This document shows positions 26,266 to 34,878 of a DNA stretch of 64,000 bases, one piece after another. Source of the DNA: Mesorhizobium sp. dw_380 (GTDB lineage: Bacteria > Pseudomonadota > Alphaproteobacteria > Rhizobiales > Rhizobiaceae); assembly GCF_018588885.1 (NCBI RefSeq), contig NZ_JAFFIW010000001.1:124001-188000 (forward strand), in the 5' to 3' direction. Made by a program: the position numbers and the translations under genes. Under the pieces are notes generated by a model. That model did no database searches, was not told where the DNA came from, and worked only from the letters and a program-made list of their open reading frames with translations. The first letter of the stretch is position 1, and each line of letters opens with the position of its first letter.

Positions 26266-27435
26266 CTAAAGAGGCCGCGGCCATTCGCTATGTGGGATTT
26301 GAGCGCCGACACGGAAGTTGAACGACAAGACCCTTGTCGCATCGGGGTCGACCTCACACCGGAAACTCAGCTGGTACCAAGTGGTCATTGTGCTGAAGGC
26401 AGCCTCTGGCGGGCTGAGAACATTGCCTGCCTTGAGCGGAATAGTTGGCAACCATTTGGGAGAATAGTCAGCCTGCTGCAACTCCTGGTTCAGTACGTTG
26501 GCGCAAAGGGTGGCAACACGCTGACCGCGAGGCACGCCGGACATGGAGCTTGTTGCCAGCGCGTCGCCGGTAGCGCCCTGCGAGTAGAGCTTTCGAACAC
26601 CCGGAAGGCCGGAATAAACCGGCGATCCAGCAATCTCTGTGTTCGTGGGACTTGACGTTCCTGCACCCCCGCTTCGAGCTTTCAAAGCCTTGGCGGATCT
26701 GAACTTCATTGCCTTTGCAGGTTTGGGCTTTGCCTTTTCGGCCGGGGTCGGAGGCTCGGGTTTGGCGTCGGCCTCGGCCGCCAACGGCGTCGGCGCCACG
26801 GCTGCCGGCTTCTCGGCGGTTTGCTCTGCCGCCTCCGGTTTGTCTGCCTGTTGTTTATCGGTGTCCTCGGTCGCCGCCTTATCAGCGTCCTCGGTCGCCG
26901 GCTTTTCCTCGCTCTGTGTCGGCTTGGCGTCCGTCACGACGGTTGCGGGCTTCTCGTCAGCCTTGCTTGGCTCTGCCTGCGGCTCCGCTGGTGCCGAAGA
27001 TGGGGGCTCCGCAGGCTTCGAAGTTTCATCCTTGGGCGGCGACGGCGCGTTGTCTCGGGCACTGCCTCCATCCAGGGATTTCTTCGGCCCGGTATCCTTC
27101 TCGCCATATTGGAAGACGCGCTTCAGAACCGGATCGTCCACCGGCTTACGCGGCTGCTCGGGCGGTTTTTCAACCTTTGGTTCCGGTGGCTTTTCGGCTT
27201 TGGGTTCCGGGGGTTTTTCGGCTTTGAGTTCCTTTGGCGGCGGGGGAGCAGGTTTCGGCTTTGGCTGATCGGGCGGAGGCACCAGCGCGACATTGACCGG
27301 CTGCTCCTCCTGCGGCTGTTGGGGAGGCCTCGGGACGTTGTAGACCAGGAGCACCGCGACGAGCGCATGCAGGATCAGTGATGCGGGCACGCCCCACAGC
27401 AAATTCCGACGCCGTTCTCGTGCCTCGTCCTTCAT
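26266..27435 (-). CDS. TonB-like DUF930 protein, copy 2
   Basis: 389 residues from the ATG at 27435, the position equivalent to the start of copy 1; the open frame runs 88 codons further but without coding character. Same order of parts: basic ERRRNLLWG, one membrane helix, Pro/Lys-rich linker with LKAEKPPEPKAEKPPEPK-type repeats, an Ala/Glu/Asp-rich repeat region with EDADKAATEDTDKQQ, and DUF930 with ATLCANVLNQELQQADYSPK and the SFRCEVDPDATRVLSF stretch. The N- and C-terminal ends are much better conserved with copy 1 than the linker, so the linker evolves freely. Confidence 0.85.
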   Translation of the reverse strand: MKDEARERRRNLLWGVPASLILHALVAVLLVYNVPRPPQQPQEEQPVNVALVPPPDQPKPKPAPPPPKELKAEKPPEPKAEKPPEPKVEKPPEQPRKPVDDPVLKRVFQYGEKDTGPKKSLDGGSARDNAPSPPKDETSKPAEPPSSAPAEPQAEPSKADEKPATVVTDAKPTQSEEKPATEDADKAATEDTDKQQADKPEAAEQTAEKPAAVAPTPLAAEADAKPEPPTPAEKAKPKPAKAMKFRSAKALKARSGGAGTSSPTNTEIAGSPVYSGLPGVRKLYSQGATGDALATSSMSGVPRGQRVATLCANVLNQELQQADYSPKWLPTIPLKAGNVLSPPEAAFSTMTTWYQLSFRCEVDPDATRVLSFNFRVGAQIPHSEWPRPL

Positions 27436-27858
27436 CCTGACCGATGTGGAACGAAATAGCGGCGGCTTCAAGCATAGGCACTGGATTAAGGGAATGTAGC
27501 CGCTGCACAGCTTGGTGATCAGAATGGCCAGGCGCACGGCACCTCCATCGGCGCTGGCGCGATCGAACAAGTGGCTGTGCCATCCTGACGGTCGCGGCGA
27601 CCCGCATTTTACGGCCGAGCCAGGATCCCATCCAGGAATCGTTCGTCCAGCCGCGTTTCGCCAAACCAGTTCACATGACTGGTGGATGACACAGCGCATG
27701 CACGACCAGATCAGGCGACAGCGTCGCGCGAAATACCTTCACGGCACAACAGTAAGGCCCGCGGAACGGCGGTCCACGAGCCTTGTGACCGCCTTGGGCG
27801 GGCTGGCGATCCTGCTACGCAATTGAGGCAACCGAAGGCTTCGGCGCCTCGGCCGGCC
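27436..27858. other. Intergenic region between DUF930 copy 2 and the E2 gene
   Basis: 423 bp containing the presumed promoter of DUF930 copy 2 and the 3' flank of the 2-oxoacid dehydrogenase operon. Open frames here lack ribosome sites and coding character. I see no repeat, RNA gene or terminator I could support. Confidence 0.5.
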
Positions 27859-29283
27859 CTAGACCAGCATGCCCATCGGGTTCTCGATCAGCCGTTTGAA
27901 GGCGACCAGCAGTTCGGCACCCAGCGCGCCGTCGACGGCGCGATGATCGGTCGACAGCGTCACCGACATGATGGTGGCGATTTTGATCTCGCCGTTCTTG
28001 ACCACCGCCCGCTCCTCGCCGGCACCGACCGCCAGGATCGTCGCATGCGGCGGGTTGATCACCGCGGCAAAGTCCTTGATGCCGAACATGCCGAGGTTGG
28101 ACACGGCCGTGGTGCCGCCCTGGTATTCTTCCGGCTTCAGCTTGCGACTGCGCGCCCGGCTGGCCAGGTCCTTCATCTCGTTGGAGATGGTGGACAGCGT
28201 CTTTTCGTCCGCCTTGCGGATGATCGGCGTGATCAGGCCGCCGGGGATCGAGACGGCGACACCGACATCGGCATGCTTGTGCTTCACCATGGCGCTTTCG
28301 GTCCATGACGCATTGGCATCCGGCACCGCCTTCAAAGCCATGGCCATCGCCTTGATCACCATGTCATTCACGGACAGCTTGTAGGCCGGCGCTTCACCCT
28401 TGTCGGTCTTCTTCACCGGGGCCGTCGCATTGATCTGCGTGCGCAGTGCCAGCAGTGCGTCAAGCTCGCAGTCGAGCGTCAGGTAGAAATGCGGGATGGT
28501 GGTCTTGGCCTCGACCAGGCGGCGGGCGATGGTCTTGCGCATATTGTCATGCGGGACGATCTCGTAGGAGCCGGGTTCGAACAAACGCAGGACGTCCCCC
28601 TCCCCCTTGAGGGGAGGGTGGCCGGCCGAAGGCCGGTCGGGTGGGGTCGGTTCGACTGGACGCGGCGCCAGGGCAGTGCTGGGCGGGGAGGTGCCTTCTG
28701 AGGCGACCCCCTCCGTCCGCTTCGCGGACACCTCCCCCTCGAGGGGGGAGGAAAGCACGGCGTCTATGTCGGCCTTCACAACGCGGCCATGTGGACCGGT
28801 GCCTGCGATATTGGAAAGTGCAATGCCTGCTTCCCGAGCCAGACGCCGCGCCAAAGGTGTAGCGCGGGTTTTCCCCTCCCCCTCGAGGGGAGGGTGGCCG
28901 GCCAAAGGCCGGTCGGGTGGGGTCGGTTCGACTGGGCTCGACCCGGCAGTGCTCGACGCCAGGGCGATGCCTCCTGAGGCGACCCCCTCTGTCGACTTCG
29001 TCGACATCTCCCCCTCAAGGGGGGAGGTCGGCGCATAATTTTCATCGTCGGCATAGATCCACGCCACAGGCGCGCCGACCGGAATATCGACGCCTTCCTT
29101 GCCGGTCACATCGCGCAGCACGCCGCTGGCCGGGGCGTCGATCTCCATTGCCGCCTTGTCGGTCTCGATCTCGAACAGCACATCGCCCTTCTTGACCCGG
29201 GCGCCTTCCTCGGCGAACCAGCGCGAGATCTGTCCGGTCGCCATGTCCATGTCGACCTTGGGAAGAATGACTTCGGTCGGCAT
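27859..29283 (-). CDS. 2-oxoacid dehydrogenase E2 (dihydrolipoyl acyltransferase) with two in-frame repeat insertions
   Basis: 474 residues from the ATG at 29283 (MPTEVILPKVD), two bases after the E1 beta stop. Lipoyl domain 1-80 with EIETDKAAMEID (Lys43 lipoylated); subunit-binding domain about 141-176 (ATPLARRLAREAGI, then GPHGRVVKADI); catalytic domain from about 240, with DHRAVDG (His447) near the end. Both linkers are occupied by 53-residue segments, 85-137 and 178-230, which are translations of one palindromic repeat: each begins SPLEGE, contains VEPTPPDRP and AGHPPL, and ends GEG. 35 of 53 positions agree between them. The frame is kept, so the protein should function with altered linkers. 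No E3 gene is in the window. Confidence 0.92.
   Translation of the reverse strand: MPTEVILPKVDMDMATGQISRWFAEEGARVKKGDVLFEIETDKAAMEIDAPASGVLRDVTGKEGVDIPVGAPVAWIYADDENYAPTSPLEGEMSTKSTEGVASGGIALASSTAGSSPVEPTPPDRPLAGHPPLEGEGKTRATPLARRLAREAGIALSNIAGTGPHGRVVKADIDAVLSSPLEGEVSAKRTEGVASEGTSPPSTALAPRPVEPTPPDRPSAGHPPLKGEGDVLRLFEPGSYEIVPHDNMRKTIARRLVEAKTTIPHFYLTLDCELDALLALRTQINATAPVKKTDKGEAPAYKLSVNDMVIKAMAMALKAVPDANASWTESAMVKHKHADVGVAVSIPGGLITPIIRKADEKTLSTISNEMKDLASRARSRKLKPEEYQGGTTAVSNLGMFGIKDFAAVINPPHATILAVGAGEERAVVKNGEIKIATIMSVTLSTDHRAVDGALGAELLVAFKRLIENPMGMLV
28596..28752. repeat. Palindromic repeat element inside the E2 gene, copy 2
   Basis: About 158 bp starting CCCCTCCCCCTTGAGGGG and ending in CCCCCTCGAGGGGGGAGG, with an internal GGCCGGCCGAAGGCCGG hairpin and CCGCTTCGCGG. 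It is inserted in frame between the subunit-binding and catalytic domains of E2. It is homologous to the copy at 28873-29030. Confidence 0.85.
28873..29030. repeat. Palindromic repeat element inside the E2 gene, copy 1
   Basis: About 158 bp starting CCCCTCCCCCTCGAGGGG and ending CCCCTCAAGGGGGGAGG, with the GGCCGGCCAAAGGCCGG and GTCGACTTCGTCGAC inner hairpins. It lies between the lipoyl and subunit-binding domains of E2. Its length, a near multiple of three, and its lack of stops in this frame keep the gene open. Confidence 0.85.
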
Positions 29284-29285
29284 TC

Positions 29286-30287
29286 TCAGCGAACCCCTTT
29301 CACGAGGTCGCGCGCGGCGGTGATGATGTCGGGAACCTGCGGCACGGTGGCCTTCTCCAGCTCCGGATTGTAGGGGATCGGCGTCTCGGCGCCGCCCAGC
29401 CGCACGATCGGCGCGTCGAGATAGTCGAACGCCTCGCTCTCGGCGATCATGGCGCTGACCTCGGCGCCGATGCCCAGCGTCTTGACCGCTTCGTAGACGC
29501 ACATCAGCCGCGATGTCTTCTTCACGCTGTCGATGACGGTCTGCTTGTCCATCGGCCGGATGGTCCTGAGATCGACGATCTCGACGTCGATGCCTTCGGC
29601 CTCCAGCGCGGCCGCGGCGTCGAGCGCCTTCTGCACCATGATCGACGTGGCGACGATGGTAAGGTCGCGGCCCTCGCGGCGGATGTCGGCCTTGCCGATC
29701 GGCACCGTGTAATAGCCTTCGGGCACCGGGCCCTTCATCTTGTAGAGCAGCTTGTGCTCGAAGATCATGACCGGATCGGGATCGGCGACCGCCGCCAGAA
29801 GCATGCCCTTGGCATCATAGGGCGTCGCCGGCTGGATGACTTTGAGGCCCGGCACATGGCCAAGCCACGCCTCCAGGCTCTGGCTGTGCTGCGCGGCGGC
29901 ACCCGTGCCCGAGCCGGCGGGAAAGCGCATCACCACGGGAACGGAAACCTCGCCACCCAGCATGAAGCGCATCTTGGCCGCCTGGTTGACGATCTGCTCC
30001 ATGGCGAGCGTGGCGAAATCGGAGAACTGGAATTCGAAGATCGGCCGCATGCCGGTGAGGGCCGCACCCACCGCGACGCCGGCGCCGCCCAGTTCCGAGA
30101 TCGGCGTGTCCATCACCCGGTCCGCGCCAAAGCGCTCGACCAGGTCACCCGTCACCTGGAAGGCGCCGCCATAGACGCCGATATCCTCGCCCATCAGGAA
30201 GACGCGTTCGTCCATGTCCATGGCAATTGCCATGGCTTCCTGGATCGCCTGGGCGTAGCTCAGTTCACGCACCATCGCGTCCATCAC
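29286..30287 (-). CDS. 2-oxoacid dehydrogenase E1 component, beta subunit
   Basis: 333 residues, the plain transketolase-like beta subunit without the N-terminal lipoyl domain that the housekeeping rhizobial PdhB carries. Motifs: [51 protein letters not shown] and [12 protein letters not shown]. With the alpha subunit it decarboxylates a 2-oxoacid using thiamine diphosphate. Its ATG at 30287 overlaps the alpha stop as ATGA. The form resembles acetoin dehydrogenase or a secondary pyruvate-dehydrogenase-like complex, so the substrate is open. Confidence 0.93.
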   Translation of the reverse strand: MMDAMVRELSYAQAIQEAMAIAMDMDERVFLMGEDIGVYGGAFQVTGDLVERFGADRVMDTPISELGGAGVAVGAALTGMRPIFEFQFSDFATLAMEQIVNQAAKMRFMLGGEVSVPVVMRFPAGSGTGAAAQHSQSLEAWLGHVPGLKVIQPATPYDAKGMLLAAVADPDPVMIFEHKLLYKMKGPVPEGYYTVPIGKADIRREGRDLTIVATSIMVQKALDAAAALEAEGIDVEIVDLRTIRPMDKQTVIDSVKKTSRLMCVYEAVKTLGIGAEVSAMIAESEAFDYLDAPIVRLGGAETPIPYNPELEKATVPQVPDIITAARDLVKGVR

Positions 30288-31312
30288 GCCTGCTCCGTAT
30301 ACACGTAATTTCCGGCCTCGCTGATATCAGGCGACGGACTTGCCTTGGCGAACTCGATGCCGTCGGCAATCTCCTGCGCCACGGCATCGCGGATGGCCTC
30401 GATGCCCTTGTCGTCGATGAAGCCGAATTCCCTCAGCTCGTTCTCGAACAGCGTGATCGGGTCGCGGTTCGACATCCAGTCCTCGATCTCTTCCTTGGTG
30501 CGATAGCGGTTGCGGTCGCTCTTGGAATGGCCGCGATGGCGGTAAGTCTTGGATTCGATCAGCGTCGGCCCCTCGCCGGCCCGCGCGCGCTCCACGGCCT
30601 TGTGCGACGCTTCGGCGACTTCGGAGAAGATGTTGCCGTTGACGATGACGCCGGGCATCGAATAGGCGGCAGCGCGGTCGGCGATGTTCTTGACCGCGGT
30701 CGACCGGGCCGTCGACGTCGACATGCCGTAGCCATTGTTCTCGCAGACGAAAATGACCGGCAGCTTCCAGACCGCCGCCATGTTGAGCGCCTCGTGGAAG
30801 GCGCCCTCATTGTTGGCGCCGTCGCCGAAGAAGGACACGACGACCTTGCCGGTCTTCATCATCTTGGAAGAGAGCGCCGCGCCAACCGCGATCGGAATGC
30901 CGCCGCCGACGATGCCGTTGGCGCCGAGATTGCCCTTGCCGACATCGGCAATGTGCATCGACCCGCCACGGCCCTTGCAGTAGCCCGTGGTCTTGCCGAA
31001 GAACTCGGCGAACATGCGCTTGACCTCGGCGCCCTTGGCGATGCAGTGGCCATGGCCGCGATGCGTCGAGGTGATCTGGTCATCCTCGCCAAGCGGCATG
31101 CAGATGCCCATGGCGCTGGCTTCCTGGCCGATCGACAGGTGCATGGTGCCGTGGATCAGGCCGCGCGTATAGCTTTCCTCCGCGCCCTCTTCGAAGCGGC
31201 GGATGAGGTACATCTTATAGAGCACCTGCTTGAGCTGCTCGGCGCTGTACTGGCGGTAGACGAAAGGCAGGTTGGCGCGACTGTCCGCGGCGGCTTTGCT
31301 GGCTGCGGCCAT
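30284..31312 (-). CDS. 2-oxoacid dehydrogenase E1 component, alpha subunit
   Basis: 342 residues from the ATG at 31312, two bases after the stop of the SAF-domain gene; the frame is open upstream only by antisense chance. The thiamine diphosphate motif runs from [17 protein letters not shown] to [23 protein letters not shown] and the [10 protein letters not shown] loop are present, as is the regulatory-loop-like [15 protein letters not shown]. It is cytosolic and pairs with the beta subunit encoded next. The operon order, dehydrogenase-alpha-beta-E2, is unbroken. Confidence 0.93.
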   Translation of the reverse strand: MAAASKAAADSRANLPFVYRQYSAEQLKQVLYKMYLIRRFEEGAEESYTRGLIHGTMHLSIGQEASAMGICMPLGEDDQITSTHRGHGHCIAKGAEVKRMFAEFFGKTTGYCKGRGGSMHIADVGKGNLGANGIVGGGIPIAVGAALSSKMMKTGKVVVSFFGDGANNEGAFHEALNMAAVWKLPVIFVCENNGYGMSTSTARSTAVKNIADRAAAYSMPGVIVNGNIFSEVAEASHKAVERARAGEGPTLIESKTYRHRGHSKSDRNRYRTKEEIEDWMSNRDPITLFENELREFGFIDDKGIEAIRDAVAQEIADGIEFAKASPSPDISEAGNYVYTEQA

Positions 31313-31314
31313 GG

Positions 31315-32643
31315 TCAGGCTCCAACGGTTCCATAGACGAGCTTGTCCTGGCGGGCACGCAGTTCGGCGATCTTGGAGCCTGGGGCCGGGGCCGCATTCG
31401 CATAGGTGATGAGCTCGCCCTTCCTGATCGGCGCGGTCACCGAGCCGCCCTGCAGCAAGCCGCAGGGAATGGCCTTGGCGGCATGCGCTTCCGGCGCCGT
31501 CATGATCCAGGCGCGGTAGCAATATTCGCCGATCGCATCGAGCTTCTCGCCCGGTTGCATGTCCTTCTTGGCCACGGCGCAGACTTCGGCCACAGGCTTG
31601 GCCAGCGGCACCATATCGGCCTTGCCGTAGAGCACGACGCGGGCGCAGGTCAGCGGCACTTCGAGCGAGGTCAGGTGATAGGGGCGATGGAAGGTGAAAT
31701 ACGGGCCCTTGCCCATCTTCAGATCTTCCATGCGCTCCGAAATGCGCGGATGCGACATGTCGGCGACGACGAAAACGCCGGGCGCCACGCCCTTGCCGAT
31801 CGAATAGTCGACGACGCCGACCTTGGACAGCACGCCACCGTCCTTTTCAGGCACCAGGACTTTCGACAGTTCGCCGAGCGTCGCGGCCGGGCCATGCATG
31901 CCTGCCTTGTCGGGCACCAGCCCGGTGGCATTGGCGATCGCCGCCATCTCGACCATGGTCTTGGAACCGTCGACGAATTCGACCAGCATGCGCACATTCA
32001 TGTGCCGGCGCTTGGCTTCTTCCTCATAGGCGGGCGGCGTGGCATCGATGTTGAGCGGATTGTTCTTGCCCTTGCCGGCGGCGACGATCGGATGGCCCAT
32101 TGCCGAGACGAACTCGATCAGCTCCATGCAGGAGGAGGGCTCGTCGCCGGCGCCCAGCGAATAGGTGACGCCCAGCCGGTCGGCCTCGCTTTTGAGATAG
32201 GCGCCGATGGTGACGTCGGCTTCGACATTCATCATCACCAGATGCTTGCCGTGCTCCATGGCGCGCAGGCCGATCTCGGCGCCAACGGCCGGAACGCCGG
32301 TGGCGTCGATCACCACGTCGATCAGATCATTATTGATGACCAGGCTGGCGTCGTTGGTGACCGCCACCTTGCCGGCCTCCATGGCGGCCGTCATCGCCGA
32401 GGCGTTCGACACCTCGCGCGCATGGCCGGTTTCCTGGAAGGCGATGTCCACGGCCCTGCTGGCGGCCGGCAGGTTGAGCTCGGAGATCGCGCCGATCTCG
32501 ATGCCGGACATATGGGCGACCCGGGTGACGATGTCGGTTCCCATCTCGCCGGAGCCGATCAAGCCGATGCGAATGGGCTTGCCCGACTTGCCGCGTTCCT
32601 CGAGATCGCGGGCAAGGCCCGTCAACGAAACATTGGAAGCCAT
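31315..32643 (-). CDS. NAD(P)-dependent dehydrogenase with C-terminal SAF domain (homoserine-dehydrogenase-like, COG4091 type)
   Basis: 442 residues from the ATG at 32643, chosen because GGGAGG lies ten bases upstream; in-frame ATGs at 32652, 32661 and 32700 are alternatives. N-terminal Rossmann fold with IGLIGSGEMGTDI, then VVIDATGVPAVGAEIGLRA and the homoserine-dehydrogenase-like middle domain (LGAGDEPSSCMELIEFV). A C-terminal SAF domain of about 70 residues begins near DMQPGEKLD. The substrate is not known to me. It is the first gene of the E1-E2 operon, so it probably feeds the 2-oxoacid the complex oxidises. Confidence 0.85.
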   Translation of the reverse strand: MASNVSLTGLARDLEERGKSGKPIRIGLIGSGEMGTDIVTRVAHMSGIEIGAISELNLPAASRAVDIAFQETGHAREVSNASAMTAAMEAGKVAVTNDASLVINNDLIDVVIDATGVPAVGAEIGLRAMEHGKHLVMMNVEADVTIGAYLKSEADRLGVTYSLGAGDEPSSCMELIEFVSAMGHPIVAAGKGKNNPLNIDATPPAYEEEAKRRHMNVRMLVEFVDGSKTMVEMAAIANATGLVPDKAGMHGPAATLGELSKVLVPEKDGGVLSKVGVVDYSIGKGVAPGVFVVADMSHPRISERMEDLKMGKGPYFTFHRPYHLTSLEVPLTCARVVLYGKADMVPLAKPVAEVCAVAKKDMQPGEKLDAIGEYCYRAWIMTAPEAHAAKAIPCGLLQGGSVTAPIRKGELITYANAAPAPGSKIAELRARQDKLVYGTVGA

Positions 32644-32671
32644 ACCGCTCATTCCTCCCATAATGCAGGCT

Positions 32672-32699
32672 TGTTCAATCGCCTGACGGGTATTGAACA
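32672..32699. promoter_or_regulatory. Putative operator upstream of the SAF-dehydrogenase/E1-E2 operon
   Basis: TGTTCAAT (32672-32679) and ATTGAACA (32692-32699) form a perfect 8-bp inverted repeat with a 12-bp spacer, 29 bp upstream of the start codon. The size and spacing suit a dimeric repressor or activator. No regulator gene is adjacent. Confidence 0.5.
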
Positions 32700-32824
32700 T
32701 CTGTATTTCTGTCAAGACTAATGTCCAAAATTGAGCGCTTTTTGAGTGCTTCGCAGAGACTCCGCGTAAGTCGCAAAAGACAGCCCTGCAGCAACAGAGG
32801 CAGCGCCGCGTCGCCCTGACCCGA

Positions 32825-32970
32825 TCAGAGCGACGGCGGCACCGGAAAATCATGGAAATGCACGATCACCCCATCCGCATCGATCAGGACCACGGCATAG
32901 GCTGGCGGCTCGTGACCCAATCGCCACCTGGCGTCATCAGATGCGGATCGGAAAGCTGGATGATTTTCAA
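32825..32970 (-). pseudogene. Internally deleted remnant of a CpdA/Icc-like 3',5'-cyclic-nucleotide phosphodiesterase
   Basis: The minus strand opens with a TTG followed by KIIQLSDPHLMTPGG, the classic N-terminus of metallophosphatase-type phosphodiesterases (DxH motif). After about 17 residues the reading shifts frame into GHEPPAYAVVLIDADGVIVH and HDFPVPPSL-stop, which fits the C-terminal end of the same family. The roughly 200-residue middle with the other metal motifs (GDLAD, GNHD, GHxH) is missing. It is a relic with no possible activity. Naming rests on remembered family sequence, not a search. Confidence 0.6.
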
Positions 32971-33041
32971 GGACCTGGCCGAGTGCTCTCCCGCCAGCAC
33001 CCTGCGGCATCGACCAGAAGACAGAGCGCTTCGCCCACGCT

Positions 33042-33830
33042 CTACTGTGCGGTCCAGCCGCCGTCCATCGGCAAGGTCGTGCCGGTGATCTGCCTGGCTG
33101 CATCCGAGCACAGGAACAGCGCCAGCGCCGCAAGCTCCTCGACGGTGACGAACTCCTTTGTCGGCTGTGCGGCGAGCAGCACATCATGCTTGACCTGTTC
33201 TTCGGTCATGCCGCGCGCCTTCATGGTGTCGGGGATCTGCTTTTCGACCAGCGGCGTCCAGACATAGCCCGGCGCAATGGCGTTGACGGTGATGCCGTCC
33301 TGCGCGACTTCCAGCGCCACCGTCTTGGTCAGGCCTGATATGCCATGCTTGGCCGAGACATAGGCCGATTTGAACGGCGAGGCGACCAGCGCATGCGCGG
33401 ACGCCGTGTTGATGATGCGGCCCCATTTGCGGCTCTTCATGCCGGGCAGCACCGCCTTGATGGCGTAGAAGGCCGCCAGGAGGTTGATGCGGATGATGGC
33501 TTCCCACTTGTCGTCGGGAAAGTCCTCGATCGGCGCGACATGCTGGATGCCGGCATTGTTGACCAGGATGTCGAGACTGCCGAACGCCGCCTCGGCCTCA
33601 TGCACCATGGCGCTGACCGCCGCACCGTCCATCATATTGGCGTCGGAATATCGGCATTTGACGCCGAAATCCTTCTCGATGCCGGCGCGCTCCTGCTCGA
33701 TCGCAGCCGCGTCGCCAAGGCCGTTGATGGTGACGTTGGCGCCTTCGGCGGCAAAGGCGCGGGCGATGGCCAGGCCGATACCGCTGGTCGAGCCGGTGAC
33801 GAGGGCATTCTTCGAAGACAGGGAACCCAT
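33042..33830 (-). CDS. bdhA: D-3-hydroxybutyrate dehydrogenase (SDR family)
   Basis: 262 residues from the ATG at 33830 (MGSLSSKNALVTG). Classical short-chain dehydrogenase: NAD motif TGSTSGIGLAIA (about 12-23), NNAG, active-site Ser in NTASAHALVAS, YVSAK (Tyr/Lys pair) and the C-terminal PMDGGWTAQ typical of 3-hydroxybutyrate dehydrogenase. It oxidises D-3-hydroxybutyrate to acetoacetate with NAD+ in PHB turnover. It diverges from the acetoacetate decarboxylase gene, whose substrate it makes. Confidence 0.92.
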   Translation of the reverse strand: MGSLSSKNALVTGSTSGIGLAIARAFAAEGANVTINGLGDAAAIEQERAGIEKDFGVKCRYSDANMMDGAAVSAMVHEAEAAFGSLDILVNNAGIQHVAPIEDFPDDKWEAIIRINLLAAFYAIKAVLPGMKSRKWGRIINTASAHALVASPFKSAYVSAKHGISGLTKTVALEVAQDGITVNAIAPGYVWTPLVEKQIPDTMKARGMTEEQVKHDVLLAAQPTKEFVTVEELAALALFLCSDAARQITGTTLPMDGGWTAQ

Positions 33831-34089
33831 AGTGATCTCGCGAGAGGTGGGAGGGAAGATGAGGATATAATTGTGCGTCGCAGCATGACAATGCCAGAGC
33901 CATGTGTCGATGCGATTACAGCCAGACGGCAGCGCCGGCATGGCTCTCGATCGTTCGAAACCATGGTCGTCCGGCTGACACGGCACTGTCATGGTGCCAT
34001 GCAACATAATCGGCTGCGCATTCGCGCGGTCATTCCTGAACCAAATTCGCCCAACAAAACTTCGCCTGACAAAACCTTGGGGGTGCAGC

Positions 34090-34878
34090 TTGGAAATCGC
34101 CGATGTCGTGAAGCGCGCCTATGCGATGCCGTTGACCAATCCGTCCTTCCCGCCCGGCCCCTACCGTTTCTTCGACCGCGAATACATCATCATCACCTAC
34201 CGCACGACGCGCGAGGCGCTCGAGGCCGTCGTGCCGGCGCCGCTGGAGATCGACGAGCCGCTGGTCAAGTACGAGTTCATCCGCATGCCGGACTCGACCG
34301 GCTTCGGCGACTATACCGAGACCGGCCAGGTCATCCCCGTGCGGTACAAGGGCCAGCATGGCGGCTACGTCCATTCGATGTATCTCGACGACGACGCGCC
34401 GATCGCCGGCGGCCGCGAACTCTGGGGCTTTCCCAAGAAGCTGGCCAACCCAAAGATCGTCCATGAGGGCGAGGTGATCGTCGGCACGCTGCACTATGGC
34501 AGCGTTCTGTGCGCCACCGGCACGATGGGCTACAAGCACAGGGAGGCCGACCACGATTCCGTGCTCGCAGCACTCGCCGCCCCCAATTTCCTGATCAAGA
34601 TCATCCCGCATGTCGACGGCACGCCCCGCATCTGCGAGCTGGTGCGCTATTACCTTACCGATATCACGCTGAAGGAGGCCTGGACGGCGCCGGCCGCGCT
34701 CGATCTGCGGCCCCATGTCATGGCCGACGTGGCGAAGCTGCCGGTGCTCGACATCGTCTCCGCCGTCCACTTCAAAGCCGATCTGACGCTTGGGTTGGGC
34801 GAGGTCGTCCACGACTATCTTGCCGATCACGGCCGGCTCGCAACCAGCACAACCCAGCCGGAGAAAATTCGTGCTTGA
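34090..34878 (+). CDS. adc: Acetoacetate decarboxylase
   Basis: 262 residues from a TTG at 34090, chosen because it gives the family N-terminus ([20 protein letters not shown]) and follows GGGGGTGCAGC; the frame is open further upstream. The catalytic lysine region is [15 protein letters not shown], where the first Lys forms the Schiff base and the second lowers its pKa. [18 protein letters not shown] and [14 protein letters not shown] are family blocks. It converts acetoacetate to acetone and CO2. It is translationally coupled to the patatin gene, whose GTG lies inside its last codons. Confidence 0.92.
   Translation: MEIADVVKRAYAMPLTNPSFPPGPYRFFDREYIIITYRTTREALEAVVPAPLEIDEPLVKYEFIRMPDSTGFGDYTETGQVIPVRYKGQHGGYVHSMYLDDDAPIAGGRELWGFPKKLANPKIVHEGEVIVGTLHYGSVLCATGTMGYKHREADHDSVLAALAAPNFLIKIIPHVDGTPRICELVRYYLTDITLKEAWTAPAALDLRPHVMADVAKLPVLDIVSAVHFKADLTLGLGEVVHDYLADHGRLATSTTQPEKIRA

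Noticed and set aside
27512..27826. Open frame of 104 codons between DUF930 copy 2 and the E2 gene
   Set aside because: No ribosome site, Arg/His-rich chance composition and no conserved-looking segment.
28596..29030. The two repeat copies in E2 considered as a CRISPR-like or tandem array
   Set aside because: Only two copies, each with inner palindromes, separated by a conserved protein domain; this is a dispersed palindromic element, not an array.
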